Below the pieces are notes generated by a model. The model did not search any database, had not been told where the DNA came from, and saw nothing but the letters and a program-made list of their open reading frames with translations. A DNA stretch of 60,781 nt from a virus. The translations under genes and the position numbers were made by a program. Location of the stretch: the IMG/VR virus record IMGVR_UViG_3300034020_000673, positions 1 to 60,781 of that record, one strand, 5' to 3'. Shown piece after piece: positions 55,108 through 60,781 of the stretch. Each line of letters begins with the position of its first letter. The first letter of the stretch is position 1.

Positions 55108-55293
55108 TTACTCCTCGACGGTGACTTTGAGCTGGGCTTCTTCGAGGGCGTGCTTCAGAGGCCACATAGCTAACCACGCTTCGGCTTGCAGCTTACCGAC
55201 GAAACAAGGGTCTTTGAACGCAGTCATTGACGATTTTTCAATGCTGCTGAGCACTTCGATGGCTTTGACGATTTGACTAACAGTGACTTGCAT
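55108..55293 (-). CDS. Hypothetical 61-aa helical protein
   Basis: 61 residues, MQVTVSQIVKAIEVLSSIEKSSMTAFKDPCFVGKLQAEAWLAMWPLKHALEEAQLKVTVEE. Amphipathic helices only. AAAGGAAC precedes the ATG by six bases. Five bases separate it from the next gene. A hairpin lies between it and the upstream gene. Unknown. Confidence 0.7.
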   Translation of the reverse strand: MQVTVSQIVKAIEVLSSIEKSSMTAFKDPCFVGKLQAEAWLAMWPLKHALEEAQLKVTVEE

Positions 55294-55323
55294 TTTGAGT
55301 TCCTTTGAGTTGTTGAGTTATGA

Positions 55324-55337
55324 GGGGCCGAAGCCCC
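55324..55337 (-). other. GGGGC-UUCG-GCCCC hairpin between early genes
   Basis: On the leftward transcript GGGGC, loop TTCG, GCCCC (55337-55324), a C(UUCG)G-type stable hairpin without a U run. It lies about 12 bases after the stop of the gene at 55350 and 31 before the next start. Probably an mRNA stabiliser or partial attenuator. Confidence 0.5.
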
Positions 55338-55349
55338 ATGGAATGAATT

Positions 55350-55682
55350 CTAACGTGAAGTTACTTTTACGGCAAATACGGCGGAAACCTTGGTGTTTTC
55401 GGCGACCATATTGCTGATTACGTTTTTGATGTCGACCTGAGGATTCTGCTGCAAGATGAGGTCGGCGAGCAACATCACGATAGCTTTGTAGTCAACGGTT
55501 GCGCGGTTGCTCTCGCTGTACGTTGCCTTGAACAACACACCTTCAATCACGCGAGGACCGCCGGCACTGGCGGCCTCTTTGATTTGAGTTTTGATCGCAT
55601 CGGCGCGAGCTTCGAGAGTTTTGATCTCGGCGAGCAGCGAACCGAGTTGATCAGCGGCGGTGAGTTTGAGGTCGTTTAGCAT
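55350..55682 (-). CDS. Conserved hypothetical coiled-coil protein
   Basis: 110 residues with a TGGAGAAC ribosome site. DQLGSLLAEIKTLEARADAIKTQIKEAASAGGPRVIEGVLFKATYSESNRATVDYKAIVMLLADLI: a coiled coil, then V-I-E-G-x-L-F-x-A-T-x-S-E-S-x-R-x-T-V-D-x-K, a motif pair widespread in small phage proteins of recombination/replication regions. It follows a probable operator-promoter gap (55683-55765). Confidence 0.75.
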   Translation of the reverse strand: MLNDLKLTAADQLGSLLAEIKTLEARADAIKTQIKEAASAGGPRVIEGVLFKATYSESNRATVDYKAIVMLLADLILQQNPQVDIKNVISNMVAENTKVSAVFAVKVTSR

Positions 55683-55717
55683 TTCAGTTCTCCAGTTAAT
55701 TAGTTATGAGGTACAAC

Positions 55718-55732
55718 GGTTTATATTAAACC
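55718..55732. promoter_or_regulatory. Palindromic operator-like site in an 83-base gap
   Basis: GGTTTA-TAT-TAAACC, a perfect 6-3-6 inverted repeat, in the AT-rich gap 55683-55765 between the winged-helix regulator gene (upstream) and the 110-residue gene (downstream). It overlaps TAATAT/TATAAA-type minus 10 sequences on the leftward strand. The adjacent regulator could bind here. Confidence 0.45.
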
Positions 55733-55765
55733 TCATTCCACCATTGATTGGCAAGTAATAACCCT

Positions 55766-56119
55766 TCATTTTGGTTGGGTATCGACGCGCTCTCGCCCTA
55801 AGCCTAAGTTGAACGGGTCGTTGAACATGGGCGGTGAAGTACTGGGGCGCTTGGTCTTTGACGGGATAGGCTTTGTGGCTTTGTAGTAGCCGAGCCGCGA
55901 AAACTTTCCTGCTACGGAGGTCTGCTCCAACTTGAAATGGCGCTCAACTTCACCCGCCATCAGCAGTGGGCGTAGGTTACCCGTTATGCTCGCTGTAGTG
56001 ACTCTGAACCGCTGGGCCAGCGCGGCGGTTGAAATAGGGGTGCTGCGATTCTTCAGGTAGTTCAGCAGCTCGCGTTGCCGGGCGTTAAGAACCAGCGGGG
56101 GTAGCTCCTGCTCGCTCAT
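55766..56119 (-). CDS. Winged-helix transcription regulator
   Basis: 117 residues from ATG 56119 (GAGGAG upstream). LNARQRELLNYLKNRSTPISTAALAQRFRVTTASITGNLRPLLMAGEVERHFKLEQTSVAGKFSRLGYYKA is a clear winged helix-turn-helix (recognition helix near TTASITGNLRPLL) like DeoR/MarR-type phage regulators. A basic Pro/Ser tail follows. Probable targets are the palindrome just downstream (55718) and the boxes at 3523-3965. Confidence 0.78.
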   Translation of the reverse strand: MSEQELPPLVLNARQRELLNYLKNRSTPISTAALAQRFRVTTASITGNLRPLLMAGEVERHFKLEQTSVAGKFSRLGYYKATKPIPSKTKRPSTSPPMFNDPFNLGLGRERVDTQPK

Positions 56120-56328
56120 GATTGGGGCTCCTCGACGAGTTGCCACCGGCGGTAGGTTTCGTGTTTGCGCATCGTCACGGGGCACTCCCTTGACGGCGGC
56201 ACCCAGCCGTGCTTGCGCCAGACGTCCTCAACGGGCAAGCACCAGTTGCCCGGCTTGATCTGCCGGCTAAATTCCTCGAGCCACGCGGGCGGCGCGGGTT
56301 GATCGGGGGTGGGGGTTGCGTTTTCCAT
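56116..56328 (-). CDS. Hypothetical 70-aa protein
   Basis: 70 residues from ATG 56328 with GGAGAACTTTAGA upstream. MENATPTPDQPAPPAWLEEFSRQIKPGNWCLPVEDVWRKHGWVPPSRECPVTMRKHETYRRWQLVEEP. Contains two Cys and many Trp/Arg; no domain recognised. ATGA overlap with the regulator gene suggests the two are made together. Confidence 0.7.
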   Translation of the reverse strand: MENATPTPDQPAPPAWLEEFSRQIKPGNWCLPVEDVWRKHGWVPPSRECPVTMRKHETYRRWQLVEEPQS

Positions 56329-56329
56329 T

Positions 56330-58492
56330 CTAAAGTTCTCCATCTTCAGGGTTAAAAACACGTAACGAGCCGGGCTCGGTAGGGTAATGTTGCGCGATGA
56401 GCGCTTCGTTCAACCGCACGTAGTGATTGGCGCGGCCCTGGGGTTTCTCAAGCTCAACGCGCTCGACTAACCCGTCCGCCAGCAGGGAGTTCATCAGGCG
56501 CTCGCGCCGTTCTTGCGAGCACTTCAGGCCGCCGTCCGCCGTCGTAAGGCGCTCAAAGTAGCTGCGGGCACGGTTGGGGTTGGCGCGTATGAGTTGGATC
56601 ATCTGCAGGGTGAGGGCGTTCCAGTTGCTGCGTTCGCGTTCCTCTTTTACTTGCGTTTTTAGGGCGGTGCGCTCGCCGGCTTTCAGCGGGCGGGCCACGG
56701 CGTGCGCGAACCAGATATCACGCGGGGTGCCGAGTACGTCCGGGTGGCGCTCGCGGTTGCTGACGAGCTCGAACACGAGTTCGGGGTAAGCGGCCGGGAA
56801 CCGCACTTTTATCGTCTTCAGCACTCGGGGGGCGTCGGCGTCTTCGCCGTCTTTAAACACCGCGTACACGCCCTGCGCGTCGCCGGTCCAAGCCGAAGCG
56901 CCTCGGGGTCCGAGATTGGAAGCCTCCTGCGAGCCCAGGATTTTTGAAGTGTGGCTGACGATGATCACCGGAAACGCTGAAAATGACTGCTTGATGGCGG
57001 CCATTGCGCGACCTACTTCGGCGTTATCATTTTCGTTTTCGAGGTCAAATACGGCGTTAGCCGTATCGAACACCACCAGGGGCAGCGCCTCAAAGACGGT
57101 GTCGGAGTTGTCGGTGCGGGGGTTCTGGACAGTCCACGTGCGGTACTCGGCCGCAACCGCCCCCACCACTTTGGGGTCAAGACGTTGGGCCGCCAACACC
57201 CGCACCCGAGCCTCAAAGTCGGCGGTGCTTGCGCCCGTGAATCCCCAGCTGTACAGCGAGTAAATGGTGCGTTGAACCTGCTCGACAGACTCGGTGATGA
57301 TGATGACGTTGCGGCGCACCGTGGGGCGCATCATGTAGTCGGCCGGACACAAGTGCGCCACCGCCAACGCCAAAGGTATGACGAGGGTGGTTTTGCCGAC
57401 GCCGGGCGCTCCCGCCACCACGTTGACGCCGGTGCTCATGAAGTCGTCGAAAATGTATTCAAAAATCGCTACGCGGTCAGCCCCAGTAAATACCGCCCGG
57501 CTCAACGCAAAAGGGTGCGCAGCCTTTTCAGCTGAGCCGGCTGCGGGGACGGTGTTATTGTTGCCCGGCCAACCGGCGTCAATCGCTAGGCGGAAAATCG
57601 AACGATACGTAATGCTATGCGGGTTGGTCAGGTCGCGTTCCCATTTCTTGCGTTGCGCGGCGGCGTTGAACTTTTCGCTCTGCGCCGACCATTCGGTCCA
57701 GATTTTGTAACCGTTCTCGCCGTACGGACGCAGCGCCATCCCCACGTTGACCCACGTTGTGTAGTCGTCGGCGTCGACGTGTTTCAGCGCCGAGCGCAAG
57801 TCGTCAAAGGTTTGCGCCGTCGCCACCGGCACGCCGCCCCGCTCCGTCAAGGCGTAAGTGACCGGGCTCCGCGCTCGGGAGCGTATCATATCAGGCAGCG
57901 GCGAAGGTTCGGCGGGTGAGGTGCGGCTCAGGGGCGACCGCCCTTCGGCCCAACGGTACTCGCCCGACGGCCCCAACGTGGGCGCGACGCAAATGTAACC
58001 ATTGTGTTTCAGGTCAAGCCCTTTACCGAGCGAGCCGGGGTAGCTCATTTCGGGGTCGGCGCGGAAGATACGATGCTCCCCGCCGCCCTGCGTAACCGCC
58101 GTGAGGTCTGAGTGCAGCACGCCGTGCTCGGCCTCCAGAGCCGAAAGACTTTCAGCGCCGCCGTTTTGCGGGTCGATATCAAGGGCAAGCAGCCCCGAAT
58201 CCGCCAAGCTCACGCCCACCCCGGCGGCGGGATCCGTCGACCACCATTGCCTGATGCGCTCCTCGTCGGTTGTGGCGTCCTGGTGACCGTGGGGTACGAG
58301 TTGCGCTTGGGGGTGTTTGCCGGGCTTGTGGCCGGTTTCGGCGTTGGGCCGCCCGCAACGGCACTGCCCATGCGCATCGACGGACCACACCGGCAACACC
58401 GCCCACCCGAGCCGCGCATAAGCCAGCGCGTAATCAAGGGTGGTGGGGGCGCGGTCCACGGCCCACAGCTGTTTATCAGTTTTCCTACGCAC
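56330..58492 (-). CDS. Primase-polymerase / RecA-fold helicase
   Basis: 720 residues from GTG 58492 (GGAGGAGA upstream; an ATG at 58528 is less likely). The N-terminal bifunctional primase-polymerase domain: ARLGWAVLPVW, C44-x-C46 with GRPNAETGHKPGKHP, GVGVSLADSGLLALDIDP (catalytic acidic pair 105, 107) and GGEHRIFRA. Residues about 225-330 have the PriCT-like segment. The helicase: Walker A GAPGVGKTT (361-369), LPLVVFDTANAVFD Walker B, IIVSHTSK. A winged-helix end closes it. One polypeptide primes and unwinds for the family B polymerase. Confidence 0.88.
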   Translation of the reverse strand: MRRKTDKQLWAVDRAPTTLDYALAYARLGWAVLPVWSVDAHGQCRCGRPNAETGHKPGKHPQAQLVPHGHQDATTDEERIRQWWSTDPAAGVGVSLADSGLLALDIDPQNGGAESLSALEAEHGVLHSDLTAVTQGGGEHRIFRADPEMSYPGSLGKGLDLKHNGYICVAPTLGPSGEYRWAEGRSPLSRTSPAEPSPLPDMIRSRARSPVTYALTERGGVPVATAQTFDDLRSALKHVDADDYTTWVNVGMALRPYGENGYKIWTEWSAQSEKFNAAAQRKKWERDLTNPHSITYRSIFRLAIDAGWPGNNNTVPAAGSAEKAAHPFALSRAVFTGADRVAIFEYIFDDFMSTGVNVVAGAPGVGKTTLVIPLALAVAHLCPADYMMRPTVRRNVIIITESVEQVQRTIYSLYSWGFTGASTADFEARVRVLAAQRLDPKVVGAVAAEYRTWTVQNPRTDNSDTVFEALPLVVFDTANAVFDLENENDNAEVGRAMAAIKQSFSAFPVIIVSHTSKILGSQEASNLGPRGASAWTGDAQGVYAVFKDGEDADAPRVLKTIKVRFPAAYPELVFELVSNRERHPDVLGTPRDIWFAHAVARPLKAGERTALKTQVKEERERSNWNALTLQMIQLIRANPNRARSYFERLTTADGGLKCSQERRERLMNSLLADGLVERVELEKPQGRANHYVRLNEALIAQHYPTEPGSLRVFNPEDGEL

Positions 58493-60020
58493 CGAACCTC
58501 TCCTCCAAAACATTCCAGTACCGCCCACGTTTTATAACGCGAATCTCCCTGGGCTGGCGCGGCGCATTACGCAACGCCCACAAGACATTTTTCGCCGGCG
58601 AGGGCAACCGCACCGCCAACGCCCGCTCGTTGAAAAACCGCACCGCCCGCTGATCGGGCCGGGCAGGATTGATGAACTGCGACGCCTGAAGCCGAGCGCC
58701 CTCGGGGGTGGTGCAGTTGTAATTGACCATCAGCACCGGGGTGGCGGGGTCGCGCCGCGTTGTAATCGCCACACTGTTGACCGTTTGAACCTGCGCCGTA
58801 AGCACTGCGCCGTCTTGCGCCTCTCGGCCCGTCATCGGGTCAATGGGGGTAAGCGTTATCAAGCCCGGCCGCAGTTCCCTCTCGCCGCGTTCTCGGGGCG
58901 TGGCGGGGACCTGCTGAAGTTGATCGGCGTCGCCTTTCTCGCGGTAATACGTCTCCATCATATCAACGCCGCCTAGCCGGATGAGGTTGCCGACGTAATC
59001 CAAGATGAGGCAGTTGCGCTTGCTTTCGTGAAGCCGAGTGCCGCGCCCTTGCATCTGCACCCACAACGATGAGGACAGCGTAGGGCGCAGGCACACGATG
59101 CAGTCCAGCGCCGGGTGGTCGAACCCGGTCGTGAGCATATCAACCGAACACAACACCCGCGTCTCCCCGCTCATGAACCGGCCCAGCACGGCCTGGCGTT
59201 GCTCCTCGTCGAGGGCGCTCGTCAGCACCTCGGTCGACCAACCCGTCATGGCCCCGATGATCAGCGCCGCCCGGTCGGCCGCCGCCACCGTGGGGCAGTA
59301 AACGGCAACGTGCCGGCGGCGCGACGCCAACTCCCCAATCGACCGCGCCACGCTAATGAGCCACTCCTGAGTCTCGAGCGACGCCACCTCCGACTGAACG
59401 TAGTCGCTGTCGATTCGAACCCCACCCACGTCAAGCTGAACGGCGGTCTCAACCCCCACCAAGGGGCAAAGGTAGCCTTCCTTCACGGCGCGGGGCACGT
59501 TGTAAGAGTACGCCAAGCGGTCGAACCAGAACTGCTCCCCTTCGCCGTGAATCACTCCGTTGTCCATGCGCCACGGGGTGGCGGTCATGGCGATGCGGCG
59601 GGCTTGCGGTTGCCCGCTTAAGACGCGCTCATACTGCGTGGGTTTGCCGTGATTGTGCGGGACGCGATGCGCCTCGTCAATGATGATGAGCTCCGGCGGG
59701 GGCATGCGCCCCGTGGCGCTGATGACGGTCTGAATGGTTCCGTAGATGACCGGCGCGTCGTAGTCGCGGCGCTTCAACCCGGTGCAAACCACGCCCGGCT
59801 CCGAGCCGGTGTGCCGAGCGTAAGTCGCGGCATTTTGCCTGACGAGCTGCTGAACGTGCGTGAGTACCCACGTTCGACCGGGCAGCCGGCGGCGAGCCAG
59901 CTCCGCTATGATGAGGGACTTGCCGGTGCCGGTGGCGAGCTGCAACGCCGGGTTGCCTCCCGCGTTGAGCGCGTCGAGCCCGGCCTCGACCGCCTCAAGC
60001 TGATAGGGTCTCAGGTTCAT
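58485..60020 (-). CDS. SF2 helicase (DEAD/DEAH type)
   Basis: 511 residues. RPYQLEAVEAGLDAL (Q-like motif), ATGTGKS (29-35), LIIIDEAH (111-118), MTATPW, then TVAAADRAALIIGAM, LCSVDMLTTGFDHPALDCIVCLRPT and QMQGRGTRLH complete the superfamily 2 motifs. This is the helicase group close to phage-encoded RecG/UvsW-like proteins; C-terminal 130 residues are an unknown extension. Eight bases overlap the primase gene. Probably remodels replication forks. Confidence 0.9.
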   Translation of the reverse strand: MNLRPYQLEAVEAGLDALNAGGNPALQLATGTGKSLIIAELARRRLPGRTWVLTHVQQLVRQNAATYARHTGSEPGVVCTGLKRRDYDAPVIYGTIQTVISATGRMPPPELIIIDEAHRVPHNHGKPTQYERVLSGQPQARRIAMTATPWRMDNGVIHGEGEQFWFDRLAYSYNVPRAVKEGYLCPLVGVETAVQLDVGGVRIDSDYVQSEVASLETQEWLISVARSIGELASRRRHVAVYCPTVAAADRAALIIGAMTGWSTEVLTSALDEEQRQAVLGRFMSGETRVLCSVDMLTTGFDHPALDCIVCLRPTLSSSLWVQMQGRGTRLHESKRNCLILDYVGNLIRLGGVDMMETYYREKGDADQLQQVPATPRERGERELRPGLITLTPIDPMTGREAQDGAVLTAQVQTVNSVAITTRRDPATPVLMVNYNCTTPEGARLQASQFINPARPDQRAVRFFNERALAVRLPSPAKNVLWALRNAPRQPREIRVIKRGRYWNVLEERFGA

Positions 60021-60072
60021 ATCGTAAAGTTATCGGTTATTGCGAGGTTGAACGATTTTTAATTATGCGCAA

Positions 60073-60115
60073 ACCCCGCCAAGAAGGCAAGCTATACCCA
60101 ACCACCGTGCGGGGT
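60073..60115 (-). other. ACCCCGC / GCGGGGT inverted repeat upstream of the helicase gene
   Basis: Seven-base arms (60073-60079 and 60109-60115) around a 29-base loop, in the 100-base gap 60021-60120. On the rightward strand it is followed by CTTTTT; on the leftward strand by TTTGCGC. It may attenuate antisense or leftward transcription, or be a binding site. TTGGGTATAGCTTG in the loop could be a weak promoter. Confidence 0.4.
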
Positions 60116-60120
60116 CTTTT

Positions 60121-60348
60121 TCAATGGATTGCGCCGGGACCGTCGAACATACGCTGCCGCACCGCAGCGGCTATCGCCAGCGTGCCGTAGCCATCAGTAC
60201 CCATGCGTTCAATCAGCCGGGCGCACTGCTCGTTCTCGGCCGCCGCAGCGGCAAACATCAACATGTTCACGTTAGCGCGGAGTGCTGCTAAGGTGCGTTT
60301 GATGTCCTCAAGATCCTGCAAGGCGCGTTCGTAGTCGGCGGTGTTCAT
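60121..60348 (-). CDS. Hypothetical 75-aa helical protein
   Basis: 75 residues, MNTADYERALQDLEDIKRTLAALRANVNMLMFAAAAAENEQCARLIERMGTDGYGTLAIAAAVRQRM; helical, with AAAENEQCARLIE close to the helix seen in the MAREA family. AAAGGATGAGCG precedes the ATG. Three bases after the upstream gene stop. Unknown role. Confidence 0.72.
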   Translation of the reverse strand: MNTADYERALQDLEDIKRTLAALRANVNMLMFAAAAAENEQCARLIERMGTDGYGTLAIAAAVRQRMFDGPGAIH

Positions 60349-60351
60349 CGC

Positions 60352-60561
60352 TCATCCTTTCGTTGGGTAAAAAGTTACGAAGTCGCTGGCGACGTGAATC
60401 GTGGCCGTGCAGCCGAGGTTGCGGCATACCTGCTCGGCCCAGTCTTGAATCGCTCTCAAGGCTGGCACTTCGGGCGGGTACGCTTGCTCAAGCAACGCAA
60501 GACTAATGGTTGCGTCTTTGCCACACAGTACTTGGCTGGCGATCCAGGCTTCGTAGTTCAT
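60352..60561 (-). CDS. Hypothetical 69-aa protein
   Basis: 69 residues, MNYEAWIASQVLCGKDATISLALLEQAYPPEVPALRAIQDWAEQVCRNLGCTATIHVASDFVTFYPTKG. Two helices then a beta hairpin. AAGGGGGTAGGC lies before the ATG. Found between two similarly small genes in a tight run; no domain recognised. Confidence 0.7.
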   Translation of the reverse strand: MNYEAWIASQVLCGKDATISLALLEQAYPPEVPALRAIQDWAEQVCRNLGCTATIHVASDFVTFYPTKG

Positions 60562-60563
60562 GC

Positions 60564-60773
60564 CTACCCCCTTGCTCGAATCAACTCAAACAAATGCTTC
60601 AACAAAGATTCATCAGAATCGGACAGATCGTCGCGCTCAGCATAATCAAACAGAACCTTTGCACACGCCTCACGCTCGGCAGCGGCAACAAGAGCGGCGA
60701 AGCGTTCAAGCTCATGCACCATCAGTAAATGGGGTGTTTCAATGGCTTGCTTAATGTTAGCCTCCCGCGCCAT
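60564..60773 (-). CDS. MAREA-family small protein, paralogue of 247-516
   Basis: 69 residues from the ATG at 60773, MAREANIKQAIETPHLLMVHELERFAALVAAAEREACAKVLFDYAERDD...LFELIRARG. The core ERFAALVAAAERE and the IRARG end are shared with 247-516. In that paralogue, MAREA is preceded by NREDIIR. Here codons for I-R precede the ATG before the window ends, so the gene may be complete with a ribosome site across the junction, or 5'-truncated by the window edge. Confidence 0.7.
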   Translation of the reverse strand: MAREANIKQAIETPHLLMVHELERFAALVAAAEREACAKVLFDYAERDDLSDSDESLLKHLFELIRARG

Positions 60774-60781
60774 GCGGATTA

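Noticed and set aside
1-60781. Lysogeny module or mobile elements
   Set aside because: I saw no integrase, transposase, excisionase or CI-type repressor arrangement. The single winged-helix protein alone does not imply lysogeny.
1-60781. tRNA genes
   Set aside because: No cloverleaf was noticed in the few non-coding gaps, and almost all sequence is coding. A tRNAscan run would be decisive; I cannot exclude one by eye.

Overview
The window is most simply read as one complete, circularly permuted genome of a tailed, podovirus-like, probably lytic bacteriophage of about 60.8 kb. Every gene fits a virion, replication, DNA-modification or lysis role. I see no integrase, no repressor/excision module and no bacterial housekeeping genes. 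The two window edges appear to join: the leftward gene run that leaves at base 1 is continued by the leftward run entering at 60781, and the last gene of the left edge ends with an AGAGG that would serve as ribosome binding site for the first gene at the right edge. The host cannot be fixed from sequence. The small-gene families (DUF2591, DUF551-like, DUF3310, the LYTAPP/GLTDEE family) suggest a proteobacterium, possibly from water.

Layout. Two opposing transcription units leave a 640-base non-coding hub (3372-4012). The hub holds eleven exact GATCGTT/AACGATC boxes, a leftward promoter (3422-3450) and a near-consensus rightward promoter (3975-4003). Rightward, 4013-44552 carries packaging and head genes: small and large terminase, a PcfJ-JAB protein, portal, GroES-like protein, scaffold and major capsid. 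It continues with virion accessory proteins, a tail adaptor, collagen-like and glycine-rich adhesins, a 2OG-Fe(II) oxygenase, a glycosyltransferase/methyltransferase cassette, tail fibre, holin-type genes, endolysin, a second adaptor, a P22 gp10-like tail protein and ejection-type proteins. It ends at a strong intrinsic terminator (44596-44630).

Leftward, 60773 to 44631 and, across the joined ends, 3371 to 1 carry the early and middle genes. These are many tiny overlapping ORFs, an SF2 helicase, a primase-polymerase/helicase, a winged-helix regulator, a thymidine-hypermodification cluster (49704-53771), a family B DNA polymerase, an ATPase of the recombination type, a DUF669 ssDNA-binding-type protein, a Cas4/RecB-like nuclease and a RuvC-like resolvase. 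A fold-type-II PLP enzyme (2272-3183) is the second gene after the leftward promoter.

How the parts fit. The main biological story is DNA hypermodification. A thymidylate-synthase homologue (probable dUMP hydroxymethylase), a two-gene 5-hydroxymethyl-dU DNA kinase (helical subunit plus P-loop subunit), a probable amino-acid:DNA transferase and a PLP enzyme together predict that thymidines carry an amino-acid-derived side chain. No radical-SAM or flavin tailoring enzyme is visible, so the final base may differ from those described in phages M6, ViI, SP10 and phiW-14. A second theme is a large, modular adsorption apparatus with proline-free G-x-S collagen-like repeats, duplicated glycine-rich adhesins and glycan-modifying enzymes. 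Functional names rest on motifs read by eye; no database search was possible.
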